This document shows, piece by piece, positions 17,210-26,006 of a stretch of DNA of 64,000 nucleotides. Origin of the DNA: Bradyrhizobium sp. 1. Its GTDB lineage: Bacteria; Pseudomonadota; Alphaproteobacteria; Rhizobiales; Xanthobacteraceae. The notes below the pieces were generated by a model. That model did not search any database and was not told the origin of the DNA. It saw only the letters and a program-made list of their open reading frames with translations. The stretch lies in the NCBI RefSeq assembly GCF_023073315.1, contig NZ_JADPJH010000028.1, positions 159,593-223,592 on the forward strand. The letters run 5' to 3'. Numbering within the stretch: position 1 is the stretch's first letter; every line of letters begins with the position of its first letter. A program made the translations under genes and the position numbers.

Positions 17210-18904
17210 TCATTCGAACCAAGGCCATTCTGCCGGCCCTTCATGCGTGACGGCTCCGCCTGGCGCCTGACCGACCAGTCTCGCATATTTTGCGAGCGCA
17301 CCCGCTCGGTGACGAGGCGGGCGTTGCTTCCATTCGCGACGGCGCGCAATGAGTTCCTGCTCGTCGACCAGCATATCCATCTGCCTGTTTGCGGCATCGA
17401 TCCGGATCCTGTCGCCGTCGCGGACGAGCGCCAGCGGACCGCCCACAAAGGCTTCGGGAGACACATAACCGATACACATGCCGCGGGTTGCTCCCGAGAA
17501 CCGTCCATCGGTAATCAGGGCCACCTTCTCGCCCATGCCCTGCCCGTAGATCAGCGCGGTGACGCCGAGCATCTCGCGCATGCCGGGACCACCAACGGGC
17601 CCCTCATTGCGGATCACGAGGACCTCACCCGCCTTGTAGCTGCGGTCCCGAACCGCTTTGACGCAAGCTTCCTCATCCTCGAAGACGCGCGCGACCCCTT
17701 CAAAGAATTGGCTCTTCAAGCCCGCGACCTTGATCACTGCACCATCTGGACAAAGATTTCCCTTCAGCACCGCCACGCCACCGTCGGGCATGATCGGAGC
17801 ACGGGCCGCATAAACGATTTCTCCATCGGGAGCGTTCGCCGCACCATATTCTTCGGCAAGAGTGCGGCCCGTAATAGTGATACAGCTGCCATCGATGTGA
17901 CCGCTCTGGATCAGCTCGCGGATCAAGACGGCAGCACCGCCGATATCGTAGACATCCTTTGCCGTGTATTTGCCACCAGGCCGTAGGTTTCCGATCAGCG
18001 GCGTCCTGGCAAAGACCTCGCCGACATCTTCGATTGTGAATGCGATGCCGGCTTCGTTTGCGATCGCCGGCAGATGCAGCGCGGCGTTGGTCGAGCCGCC
18101 TGTCGCTGCAACGATCGCCGCACCGTTCTCCAGGGATTTCCGCGTTACGATGTCGCGCGGCAGAGGCCCGCCCCGTTCCAGCATCTCCATGACCAGCCGG
18201 CCGGCACGTCGCGAGATCTGCGCGCGTTCGGCATAGACACCAGGCACCATCGAGACGTTGGGAATGGTCAGCCCCATCGCCTCCGATACCATACCCATCG
18301 TGTTAGCAGTGAACTGGCCGGCGCACGCGCCGATAGTCGGCAGGCAGGCACGCTCGATCCGCTCCAGCGTGGCGCCGTCGATCTCGCCGGTCATGAAGCT
18401 GCCGACGGCTTCATAGGAATCGAGAACCGTCAGCGTCCGTCCATCCACGCGCCCCGGCAGCGAACTACCGCCATAGATAAAAATGGACGGTACGTTGCAG
18501 CGAACCATGCCCATCATCACGCCGGGAAGCGTCTTGTCGCATCCGCCATATCCGATCAGCGCGTCGTAGGCGAGGCCATGGACGACGGCCTCGATCGAGT
18601 CGGCGATCAGCTCGCGTGAAAACAGGGAGAACTTCATCCCTTCGTGATTCATGCTGATCCCGTCGGAGACCGATACGGTCGAGAATTCGCGCGGTGTGCC
18701 GCCGGCCTCCTCGATTCCCGTCTTGGCCGCGGCCACCTGGAAATCGTGGGTCATATTGCACGGCGTCTGCTCGCCCTTCATGCTGACGACACCGACCATC
18801 GGCTTGGCAATCGCAGCGTCGTCGAGACCCATAGCGCGCATGAATGCGCGGTGCGGAGCTCGGTCGAGGCCATCCGTCGTGACTCGTGATCGCAACTTCT
18901 TCAT
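17210..18904 (-). CDS. Dihydroxyacid dehydratase (IlvD/Edd) family protein
   Basis: This 564-residue Fe-S dehydratase has the family cysteines in TPCNMT, GGCDKTLPG and GACAGQFTANTM, and the C-terminal GRFSGATRG. IlvD makes the 2-keto acids of branched-chain amino acid synthesis, but the family also includes sugar-acid dehydratases. Its place between an importer ATPase and a binding protein suggests a catabolic dehydration rather than the housekeeping IlvD. The start at 18,904 is the first ATG in frame; a TTG at 18,925 is possible. Confidence 0.88.
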   Translation of the reverse strand: MKKLRSRVTTDGLDRAPHRAFMRAMGLDDAAIAKPMVGVVSMKGEQTPCNMTHDFQVAAAKTGIEEAGGTPREFSTVSVSDGISMNHEGMKFSLFSRELIADSIEAVVHGLAYDALIGYGGCDKTLPGVMMGMVRCNVPSIFIYGGSSLPGRVDGRTLTVLDSYEAVGSFMTGEIDGATLERIERACLPTIGACAGQFTANTMGMVSEAMGLTIPNVSMVPGVYAERAQISRRAGRLVMEMLERGGPLPRDIVTRKSLENGAAIVAATGGSTNAALHLPAIANEAGIAFTIEDVGEVFARTPLIGNLRPGGKYTAKDVYDIGGAAVLIRELIQSGHIDGSCITITGRTLAEEYGAANAPDGEIVYAARAPIMPDGGVAVLKGNLCPDGAVIKVAGLKSQFFEGVARVFEDEEACVKAVRDRSYKAGEVLVIRNEGPVGGPGMREMLGVTALIYGQGMGEKVALITDGRFSGATRGMCIGYVSPEAFVGGPLALVRDGDRIRIDAANRQMDMLVDEQELIARRREWKQRPPRHRAGALAKYARLVGQAPGGAVTHEGPAEWPWFE

Positions 18905-18982
18905 AAGTGCATCTTCTTCATGCAACGTCCCGGATGACTCGGGACGCCGCGATCTGCATGTTCGGACAATTGGCGTCGTCGC

Positions 18983-19966
18983 CTATTCCAGCGGCGCGAC
19001 GATCGTCGGGTGCTTGAACTGAGCAGCGTCCAGCTTCGGCAGCATTCCCGTGTCTGCGTAGATGTCCAGCATCTTCTGGATCGCGGGGAAATTTGGCGCC
19101 GCACCGGGATCGCGGCCGAAATCATTATCCTTGAGCAGATAAGTCTCGAGCACCGGAATAGGCGCCTTCAGAACTTCATTGACGACCTTCAGTGTCTCCT
19201 CGCGGTTGGCCAGCGCCTTCTTCATGCCCGACGTGATGTCGCGGACGTAGGCTTTGACCAGTTCCGGATTCTTGTCGACAAAATCGGCACGGCAGGCTTC
19301 CAGGATGTGCACGATGTTCGGCATCGCTTGCGACAGCGAGAACAGTTTGCGGGTACCGCCCTTCGCCTCTGCGCGCGCGGCAAACGGTTGGTTCATGTTG
19401 ACTACGTCGACACGGCCTTGGCGCAACGCATCCTCGGAGACGGCAAAGCCGACCTCGACCAACTTGATGTCCTTGGCCGGATCGACGCCGTTCTGCTTCA
19501 GCAGCAGGTTGAACGGCCCTTGCGTACCGCCGCCGATCACGGAGATTCCAACCGTCTTGCCCTTGAGGTCGGCAATCGTCTTGATCGGCGAATCCTCCAT
19601 CACGGCCCAGTAGACCGAAAAGCCGCCGGGCTTCTCGAAGACGTGTTGCGCCACGATGTAGGCCTTGAGATTGCCGCCAACCACGCCATTCGCCAGCGAC
19701 AACGGCGCCTGCGTCGCGCAATCCAGAGCACCGGCTGCCAATGCCTGCGTCATCGGCGCCGTGCCCTGAAATTGGGTCCATTCGATGTTGTAGGTCTTGC
19801 CGAGGTTGGGAAACTCAGTCGGCCTGCGCATCATCCAGTATTTGGACTCTTCGGCCGGGATCGTCCAGCCGACGCGGATCGTCTGCTGCGCGCATGACGG
19901 GGTTGCCCCCGCGCTCACGGCTGCTGCCGCCCCCAAAGCCAGAATCCACTTCGAAACGGTTCGCAT
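18983..19966 (-). CDS. NitT/TauT-type ABC substrate-binding protein
   Basis: This exported protein of 327 residues has a signal peptide at 1-26 (to PSCAQQ) and a type II binding fold with TIRVGWTIPAEESKY and LKGKTVGISVIGGGTQ. It is the binding component for the importer encoded downstream. GGAG lies about nine bases before the ATG at 19,966; the longer frame to 20,050 has no signal peptide at its start. It is the first gene of the leftward operon that ends with the NicX-like gene. Confidence 0.88.
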   Translation of the reverse strand: MRTVSKWILALGAAAAVSAGATPSCAQQTIRVGWTIPAEESKYWMMRRPTEFPNLGKTYNIEWTQFQGTAPMTQALAAGALDCATQAPLSLANGVVGGNLKAYIVAQHVFEKPGGFSVYWAVMEDSPIKTIADLKGKTVGISVIGGGTQGPFNLLLKQNGVDPAKDIKLVEVGFAVSEDALRQGRVDVVNMNQPFAARAEAKGGTRKLFSLSQAMPNIVHILEACRADFVDKNPELVKAYVRDITSGMKKALANREETLKVVNEVLKAPIPVLETYLLKDNDFGRDPGAAPNFPAIQKMLDIYADTGMLPKLDAAQFKHPTIVAPLE

Positions 19967-20025
19967 CGTGCCCACTCCGCTGCCCCGGCGCCGACCAGCG
20001 CCACCCAACCCGACCGCCGCAAATG

Positions 20026-20040
20026 TTTCATGGTTCAAAC
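20026..20040. promoter_or_regulatory. Putative operator, box F
   Basis: TTTCATGGTTCAAAC agrees with the regional consensus at 11 of 15 positions. It lies between the divergent transporter operon and the dehydrogenase gene. This is the weakest member of the set. Confidence 0.3.
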
Positions 20041-20124
20041 AATCAGGCAAGCCAGACGGTTTCGCTGTCCGGCTTGTAATGTATGGTATGGCGTCGCTTG
20101 CCCTGCGACAGAAGGAGGCAACCT

Positions 20125-21033
20125 ATGGCTGATGCGAGCAAGACAAACCCGCAAGGCGTCGAGCGGCTCGGCTATCTCGGCCTTGGACTCATGGGGACAC
20201 CCATGACCCGGCGTCTGCTCAAGGCAGGCTATCAGGTCAATGTCTGGAACCGGTCAGAGGGCAAGGTCGCCCCGCTCGTCGAAGCCGGCGCCAAGCGCGC
20301 GACCACTCCCCGCGGGATTTTGGAAGGCTCGGACATCGTCTTCATGTGCGTAACGGATGCTGCGGCCGTGGAAGAGGTGATCTTTGGAGCCGACGGTCTT
20401 GCAACGGCTGCCGGCGCAGGCAAGCTCGTCGTCGACTTCTCGTCGATCCATCCTGATGCCGCACGCGACTTGGCACGGCGGCTGAAAGATGCGAACGGCG
20501 CAGGCTGGATCGATGCACCCGTGTCCGGCGGCACCAAGGGCGCTGAGGAAGGTACGCTTGCCATCATGGCTGGCGGCGATGCTGCCGACATCGAGAGAGT
20601 GCGCCCCTACGTCCTTGCGATGGCACGCAGGTTCACTCACATGGGACCGACCGGAGCGGGCCAGACGACAAAGTTGTGCAACCAGGTCATCGTCGGATGC
20701 GCGATGGCCGTCCTCGCTGAGGCAACGCGCCTTGCCGTGAACGCAGGAATTGATGCCAACCGATTACCCGAAGCGCTCGCTGGCGGCTTTGCGGATTCCA
20801 TTCCGCTCCAGCTCTTCGTGCCGCGGATGGTCCAGGGCATTCACACCCCGCCACTCGGTCACATCGCTACGATGCTCAAGGATCTCGATACGGTTGCCGA
20901 TGTGGCGCAGACGACGTCGACTCCGGTGCCGATGGCATCGCTTGCCGGGCAACTCTTCAGGCTGGCCAAGGCCGCACGCGGCGCGGATGCGGATGCGCTG
21001 GAGATCTACAAGCTTTCAGCGGCAGAGCATTGA
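20125..21033 (+). CDS. 3-hydroxyisobutyrate dehydrogenase/tartronate semialdehyde reductase family protein
   Basis: This 302-residue beta-hydroxyacid dehydrogenase has the Rossmann motif GLGLMG (19-24), the substrate loop DAPVSGGTKGAEEG and the catalytic Lys183 in TTKLCNQV. It oxidises a beta-hydroxyacid or reduces a semialdehyde with NAD(P). AGGAGG seven bases upstream fixes the ATG at 20,125. It is a single gene divergent from the transporter operon. Confidence 0.9.
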   Translation: MADASKTNPQGVERLGYLGLGLMGTPMTRRLLKAGYQVNVWNRSEGKVAPLVEAGAKRATTPRGILEGSDIVFMCVTDAAAVEEVIFGADGLATAAGAGKLVVDFSSIHPDAARDLARRLKDANGAGWIDAPVSGGTKGAEEGTLAIMAGGDAADIERVRPYVLAMARRFTHMGPTGAGQTTKLCNQVIVGCAMAVLAEATRLAVNAGIDANRLPEALAGGFADSIPLQLFVPRMVQGIHTPPLGHIATMLKDLDTVADVAQTTSTPVPMASLAGQLFRLAKAARGADADALEIYKLSAAEH

Positions 21034-21058
21034 GCTGCCGAGCACGCTCTGAAGCGCT

Positions 21059-21622
21059 CTACGGCAATTTTTTGCGTTCGTCGTCAGCCAGGAACTCGCC
21101 ATACGTGCCCCGCGCAAACAGCAGCGGCTTCCCGGTGTTATAGGCATAGGCCTCGACCGCGCCGAGAAAGATCACGTGATCGCCACCATAGTAGCGATTG
21201 ACGGATCGGCATTGAAATTTGGCGACGCTCTCGGCGATTACCGGAGCGTTACCGAGGCCCGGCGTCCAGTCGACTCCGGCGAACTTGTCGTCGGACGATT
21301 TTGCAAACCTGTTCGCAAGCGCTTGCTGCGATGTGCCAAGCACGTGGACGGTGAAGTGGCTCGCATTCTGAAACACGGTGAGGCTCGAAGAATAGACTCC
21401 AAGGCTCCAGAGGACCAGAGGGGGGTTTAAGGAAACCGATGCAAACGAATTGCAGGTGATGCCATACGGCTTTCCGTCCGCCGCCGTGGCGGTGATGATT
21501 GTTACGCCCGTTCCGTAGCTGCCGAGCGCGTTGCGAAAGTCGCGGGGGTCGAGCGGCGAGCTGTCGCTTGCGAGTTCGTTGGCTGGATCTGGAACGGCCG
21601 GCTGCTTCGGCAGATCATTCAT
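21059..21622 (-). CDS. Flavin reductase of a two-component monooxygenase
   Basis: This 187-residue flavin reductase-like protein shows YGTGVTIITA, PYGITCNSFASVSLNPPLV and HVIFLGAVEAY. It should supply reduced flavin to the hydroxylase encoded nine bases upstream, an arrangement typical of HpaB/HpaC-like pairs. It is the last gene of a CoA transferase, hydroxylase, reductase cluster. Confidence 0.88.
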   Translation of the reverse strand: MNDLPKQPAVPDPANELASDSSPLDPRDFRNALGSYGTGVTIITATAADGKPYGITCNSFASVSLNPPLVLWSLGVYSSSLTVFQNASHFTVHVLGTSQQALANRFAKSSDDKFAGVDWTPGLGNAPVIAESVAKFQCRSVNRYYGGDHVIFLGAVEAYAYNTGKPLLFARGTYGEFLADDERKKLP

Positions 21623-21631
21623 CGATCGGCC

Positions 21632-22861
21632 TCACAGCGTGAGATTTTCGGACGGCAGCCCAAGTGCCACACGTCCATAATTGGTTCCGGCCGCGTCGAA
21701 ATTGAATGCAAGATGCGAATTAATCGCGTGCGCATCGCGGAATTGCCGTTGCAACACACCCGTAGTGAACAGGCCGCGTGCCCCGCTCGCCGCAAACAGC
21801 ATCGAGACCGCATCTGTGCAAAGATTGACCGAGAAAGCGCCGTCGCGCCGGTACCTGGTCTTGCTGGCCATGTTTGGAATGTGACCACGCCGTGCATCAC
21901 TCATGGCGTCGAGGCAGGCCGAACGCATGACCAGGCGCGCAGCGTCGATCTTGGCGGAAGCCTCTGCGATCTTGATCTGCGTGCTCTGAAAATCGCTCAG
22001 CTTGGCACGGTTGTAGGTTGAAATACGATGACGCGCGACCTCGGCATAGTCGTCGAGGCACGCTTGCGCATTTCCCAGTGCAACGCCCGATAAGACGTAG
22101 GGAAACAGCGAAAACACGGGCAACGTATACGACGGATTGGGATTGACCCTGCTCCCAGGCGTCGGGCCGCCGGCAAGATCGCCGACAACGACCGTCATGT
22201 AGTCAGGCACAAAGGCATCCCTGACCTCGACGTCGCAGGAGCCCGTCCCACGCAGTCCCGTGACATTCCAGGTGTCCAGCACCTTGTAGTCGCCTTTCGG
22301 CAGCAGAAAGATTCGATACTCGATGCCGTCCGCGTCATCGTCGGAGTAAACAACGCTCGCAAGCATGTTCCATTCACAGGAGGCAACGCCGGAGGAGAAC
22401 GGCCAGCTGCCATGCAACCGGTACCCACCCTCGACCCTCGTGGCGCGCCCGGCAGGAAAAATGAACGAGGACGCAATCAGCGTGTCAGGATCGCGCCCCC
22501 ACACCAGATTCTGCGCCTTCTCTTCGAACATTCCGAGCATCCAGTGATGGCTCGCCAGATTGGCAAGGTTCCACGCCACTGACGCGTCCGCCCGGCCGAG
22601 CACCTCAGCGCAGTCGACAAGAGCGACGTAGTCAAGCTCGGCACCACCGATGCGCATCGGCTGGAGCATCCGGAACAGGCCGGCGTCGTGGAGGTCCCTT
22701 TCCGTCTCAGGAGGAAGGTGCCGCAGCTCCTCCGTCCGCGCTGCCCGCTCCCGCAGCCGCGGCATGAGCGCCCGGGCCTTCGCGATCATTGCCGTATAGG
22801 CGCGTTCGACGGCTTCCTGCCCTGTCGGCTGGCCCATGCTAGGCTCTTGACCAGGCACCAT
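21632..22861 (-). CDS. Acyl-CoA dehydrogenase-fold flavin-dependent hydroxylase, oxygenase component
   Basis: This 409-residue protein has the acyl-CoA dehydrogenase fold (HLPPETERDLHDAGLFRMLQ, GGYRLHGSWPFSSGVASC, WNVTGLRGTGSCDVE) and resembles C2-type p-hydroxyphenylacetate hydroxylase and related oxygenases. Pairing with the flavin reductase supports hydroxylation of a phenolic or heteroaromatic ring. The ATG at 22,861 follows GAGGGA. No Glu typical of acyl-CoA dehydrogenation can be assigned. Confidence 0.82.
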   Translation of the reverse strand: MVPGQEPSMGQPTGQEAVERAYTAMIAKARALMPRLRERAARTEELRHLPPETERDLHDAGLFRMLQPMRIGGAELDYVALVDCAEVLGRADASVAWNLANLASHHWMLGMFEEKAQNLVWGRDPDTLIASSFIFPAGRATRVEGGYRLHGSWPFSSGVASCEWNMLASVVYSDDDADGIEYRIFLLPKGDYKVLDTWNVTGLRGTGSCDVEVRDAFVPDYMTVVVGDLAGGPTPGSRVNPNPSYTLPVFSLFPYVLSGVALGNAQACLDDYAEVARHRISTYNRAKLSDFQSTQIKIAEASAKIDAARLVMRSACLDAMSDARRGHIPNMASKTRYRRDGAFSVNLCTDAVSMLFAASGARGLFTTGVLQRQFRDAHAINSHLAFNFDAAGTNYGRVALGLPSENLTL

Positions 22862-22967
22862 TCGTGTCCCTCGCGTTCACACATTTATGCGGCGGGAACT
22901 GTGCCAAATCAAGCGGATGCGGCGTCGGGCGCGAGATTCCCGATCCTTTGAAATCGACCGAACAGGT

Positions 22968-24236
22968 TCAAGCCGACGCTGGTGGCTTGCCTGATCCAAA
23001 GGCGCCCTTTTGAGTGAACTCCGAGATCTGACGCCCGTCGTAGCCGAGCGTATCACGCAGGACGTCTTCGGTGTGCTCGCCCAGCAAGGGTGCGGCTACA
23101 GGATCAATCGCCCCAGTCAGGCTCATATTGATCGGAGGTTCGATGTTAGGGACCCACTCCGCCGTAGGATGCGGAATCTGGCTGAGGCGATGGCGCTCGC
23201 GGGCCTCGGGCGCGTTGAACCCTTCCTCGACCGTCCGGAGATAACCGACCGGGATATTGGCCAGCTTCATCTTCCCCATCCAGTTCTCGAGGGTATCGCT
23301 TGCAAAGACCTCTGCGATGGCTGCACGCAGCAGTTCCTTGTTCTCGGAACGCGCTTTGCGCGAGGCGAACTGCGGATCGGTGATCAGATCGGGCCGGTTC
23401 AGCACCTCGACCACCAGCCGGCGATAGAGCCGGTCATTGGCACAAGCCATGTAAAGCGGCCCATCCGACGCCTCGTAGACGCCGACGGTGGGCGACCCGC
23501 TCGGCGAATTGCCGAACCGACCGGGGTTTTCGCCGTTGATCAGATAGGCCATGCCATAAAATCCGGTCATGCCCATGGCGACGTCGAACAGGGCAACCTC
23601 GACATGCTGTCCGCGGCCAAGCCGATCACGCGCCAATAGCGCCAGCAGGATGGCGTTGCAGGCGGACATCCCCGTCGCGATGTCCACGATGGGCGGGCCG
23701 GTACGAACCGCCGGGCCATCAGCAAATCCGTTGAGCGACATGAAGCCGCTCTCCGCCTGAGTGATAGGATCGAAGCCGGGCCGCGAGGCAAACGGTCCGG
23801 TGCGCCCGTAAGCCGAGATCGAGCAATAGACCAGGCGCTGATTAAGCGGCGCGACGGCCTCATAGTCGAGGCCGAATTTCTTCATGACCCCGCTGGAAAA
23901 ATTCTCAACGACCACATCCGCCTTGCGGATCAGGTCCAGCGCGATCTGACGCGCCTCCGGCACGGTGAGGTCGAGCGCAATGCCGTGCTTGTTGCGGTTC
24001 AGGCTGAGATAAGCGGCGCTCTCCCCGCCGATTTCGGCATGCTCGTAGGCGCGCGTGTCGTCGCCACCGTCCGGATTCTCGATCTTGATGACGTGGGCGC
24101 CAAAATCGGCAAGCGTCTGCGTGCAGGCTGGTCCCGCCACCACGCGTGTAAAATCGACGACCAAGAGACCATCCAGCGCGGTTGGCCCTCCCGTCACCCG
24201 CGGCGACCGTTCCGGCAATTGAGGCTTGATGGGCAT
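22968..24236 (-). CDS. Class III (CaiB/BaiF) CoA transferase
   Basis: This 422-residue family III CoA transferase has the N-terminal LLVVDFTRVVAGP, NRNKHGIALDL, and the catalytic Asp156 in RPGFDPITQ. It moves CoA between carboxylic acids through an aspartyl-CoA intermediate. GGGAG sits eight bases before the ATG at 24,236. It is the last catabolic gene before the prophage and lies 106 bases upstream of the hydroxylase/reductase pair. Confidence 0.9.
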   Translation of the reverse strand: MPIKPQLPERSPRVTGGPTALDGLLVVDFTRVVAGPACTQTLADFGAHVIKIENPDGGDDTRAYEHAEIGGESAAYLSLNRNKHGIALDLTVPEARQIALDLIRKADVVVENFSSGVMKKFGLDYEAVAPLNQRLVYCSISAYGRTGPFASRPGFDPITQAESGFMSLNGFADGPAVRTGPPIVDIATGMSACNAILLALLARDRLGRGQHVEVALFDVAMGMTGFYGMAYLINGENPGRFGNSPSGSPTVGVYEASDGPLYMACANDRLYRRLVVEVLNRPDLITDPQFASRKARSENKELLRAAIAEVFASDTLENWMGKMKLANIPVGYLRTVEEGFNAPEARERHRLSQIPHPTAEWVPNIEPPINMSLTGAIDPVAAPLLGEHTEDVLRDTLGYDGRQISEFTQKGAFGSGKPPASA

Positions 24237-24350
24237 CGACAGCGCTCCCTTACATCGGCTTATGGTCGCCGAATTTCCTGCAAGAGCGAACTTAAAGCCC
24301 GGCGCCGCCAACTTCGCAAGTGCTTCGGCCGCATCGCGTCAATACGCGAA

Positions 24351-24384
24351 ATGGGCCCGGCAGCGGTTAAGCTGCCGGGCCCAT
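24351..24384. terminator. Perfect 14-bp inverted repeat, possible terminator
   Basis: The arms ATGGGCCCGGCAGC and GCTGCCGGGCCCAT are perfectly complementary around a six-base loop. No run of T follows on either strand, so it is not a classical intrinsic terminator. It separates the CoA-transferase promoter from the first prophage-side gene and may insulate the two. Confidence 0.5.
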
Positions 24385-24442
24385 GGACAGTCGCATTCGG
24401 TCGCACGTCGTAGGGCACGTTCCGCACCACGGGAAACCTTAC

Positions 24443-24871
24443 TCAGTGAAGCCACTTTCGCCAATAGAGCGTATGCGCCCAGGCCCAGGGCGCCTCAGGC
24501 TCGAAGAGCCGATAGCCCGTCTGGATGAAATTATTCGCAGACACGGGATTGTCCGTCGTATCAGAAACGATGCTGTCCCATCCGATACGCCGTCCCCTCG
24601 CCTCGACCACACGCATCAATCTGCGCTGAAGCCCGCGGCCCCAATGCCGTTGCAGCACACCTACCCTGGAGAAATAGCCACCATTTTTAACGTGCGTCGA
24701 TGGAAGAACGCCGGCAAAAGCGACCGGATCATCACCGTGATAGGCCAACCACCACGCTCCTAATTCGAATCGAGGCATGGTGGCCGCATCGAAGAACGTC
24801 AGTTGATGCAGATCGGACAACGTGTCGGCGACGTCGTCATCTGATGCATCTACGATGCGAATTTTGTACAT
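24443..24871 (-). CDS. GNAT family N-acetyltransferase
   Basis: This protein of about 142 residues has a GNAT-like core: PVAFAGVLPSTHV, then the acetyl-CoA loop GVLQRHWGRGLQRRL and the C-terminal ANNFIQTGYRLFE. The target is unknown. It starts at ATG 24,871 (24,883 possible); neither has a clear ribosome site. It is the last gene of the prophage-direction run, next to the lysis genes, and could be phage cargo or chromosomal. Confidence 0.75.
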   Translation of the reverse strand: MYKIRIVDASDDDVADTLSDLHQLTFFDAATMPRFELGAWWLAYHGDDPVAFAGVLPSTHVKNGGYFSRVGVLQRHWGRGLQRRLMRVVEARGRRIGWDSIVSDTTDNPVSANNFIQTGYRLFEPEAPWAWAHTLYWRKWLH

Positions 24872-24933
24872 GAGACGGCCCATTTGCAGGAAATTACGTG
24901 AGTGCAAGTGCAGCGAAGTCGCGCCCTGACGGC

Positions 24934-25227
24934 TCACTTGCCCAACACGACCTTGACGCCCAGCCAGACGGCTCCCATCAGGCCGGTGGCGATCACGGTG
25001 ATCACGGCCTTGAAGGTGTAGCTCTGCGCCTGCTCCACGCTCTTTCGCCACCTCCGCAGATGCTGAAAGTCGGCCCTCAGGTCCTTCCGGTCATCATCTT
25101 CGATTCCAAAAGAAGCCAGCACTGACGCGACTGCCTTCAAGACGATCGCATCGATGCTGTCCTGCTGGAGCCTGTGCTGCTCGGCCAGCGTCTCCGCAAC
25201 GATCGCCCTGATTTCGTCATCTGGCAT
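24934..25227 (-). CDS. Small phage protein with one C-terminal membrane segment
   Basis: This 97-residue protein has a helical acidic N-terminus and one hydrophobic segment (VITVIATGLMGAVWLGV) near the end. The layout suits a spanin-like or holin-accessory protein, but no family was recognised. It starts two bases after the holin stop. Confidence 0.7.
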   Translation of the reverse strand: MPDDEIRAIVAETLAEQHRLQQDSIDAIVLKAVASVLASFGIEDDDRKDLRADFQHLRRWRKSVEQAQSYTFKAVITVIATGLMGAVWLGVKVVLGK

Positions 25228-25229
25228 AT

Positions 25230-25613
25230 TCACCGCTTGATGATCCTTGCAACATTCTCGAAGCCACGTTTGGCAAAGTAGAAGGAGACAACGAGATTGG
25301 CCGTGATCGCCGCAAAACCCGCCAGGGGATCCGTCGACCCGAGGCCAAAAACCTTGTCGAAGACGAGAAGTTTCGCAAAATAGAGAGCGACGCAGTAACC
25401 CATCAGCTTGTCCGGCTCCCACCAATGCCCGATTTCCGCGATGCGATACTGCATGACGGCTTTGGTTTCGGCCGTCTGCGACGCGATCTCGGTCGCAGCA
25501 AGATCCGCCGCGATCTTGGTATCGACATTCTCAGCCTTCAGCTTCGCGCTATAGGCATCGATCAGCGCCCTGACGACAGGGCCGCCGAGAAACGAGATGA
25601 TCGTCATCCACAT
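25230..25613 (-). CDS. Holin of the GTA_holin_3TM type
   Basis: This 127-residue protein matches the three-membrane-segment holins of alphaproteobacterial phages and gene transfer agents: FLGGPVVRALIDAYSAKL, then KIAADLAATEI, a long hydrophobic hairpin and the ending GSTDPLAG plus FAKRGFENVARI. It would permeabilise the inner membrane for the endolysin. GGAAAG precedes the ATG. Its start overlaps the upstream small membrane protein by ten bases. Confidence 0.82.
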   Translation of the reverse strand: MWMTIISFLGGPVVRALIDAYSAKLKAENVDTKIAADLAATEIASQTAETKAVMQYRIAEIGHWWEPDKLMGYCVALYFAKLLVFDKVFGLGSTDPLAGFAAITANLVVSFYFAKRGFENVARIIKR

Positions 25614-25855
25614 TGGTCTTTCCTCCGAAGCGTTCGCAGGCGCGCGATGATCGTCACGACGGAGATCACCAGCATGATACGCCCCGTTGTTTTGACGTCG
25701 CCGATAGCCGAACCGATCTGATCCTTGACGCTGGGATCGCCAAGCGTGTCGGCAAGATCGTCGACAATCGAAGCCAACGCACCGGCGAGCGCGATGCAAT
25801 AGCTCCAGGCGATGGTCATGGAGTGCAGGCAAGCTGCCTTGAGTCTTGCAAGCAT
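25604..25855 (-). CDS. Small two-segment membrane protein of the lysis module
   Basis: This 83-residue protein has two hydrophobic stretches (SYCIALAGALASIV and IMLVISVVTIIARL) separated by an acidic loop. Its ATG overlaps the TGA of the preceding 49-residue gene (TGATG), which indicates coupled translation. A holin or antiholin role is plausible from position only. Confidence 0.6.
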   Translation of the reverse strand: MLARLKAACLHSMTIAWSYCIALAGALASIVDDLADTLGDPSVKDQIGSAIGDVKTTGRIMLVISVVTIIARLRTLRRKDQCG

Positions 25856-26004
25856 CACGATTTGGCTCGCAGGACTGCAAGTCTTGCCTCGAGCGACTTG
25901 ACCAGCGCGTCGGTGCCGGTCATGAACCAGAGGATCGGGTCCTTGCAAAACCAGCAGCCAGCAAAGCCGGCGGCGAAGAGAATGATATCGAGCATTGTCC
26001 GCAT
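25855..26004 (-). CDS. 49-residue single-span membrane peptide
   Basis: This short gene begins MRTMLDIILFAAG and contains one membrane segment, a Trp/Cys pair (GCWFCKD) and a basic helical tail. AAGGA lies seven bases before the ATG at 26,004; the ATG at 26,010 is too close to that site. It lies directly after the endolysin stop and is coupled to the next gene by a TGATG overlap. Its function is unknown; it belongs to the lysis cluster. Confidence 0.55.
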   Translation of the reverse strand: MRTMLDIILFAAGFAGCWFCKDPILWFMTGTDALVKSLEARLAVLRAKS

Positions 26005-26006
26005 GT

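Noticed and set aside
24351..24384. The perfect hairpin as a phage attachment site
   Set aside because: No second copy was found near the right prophage edge.
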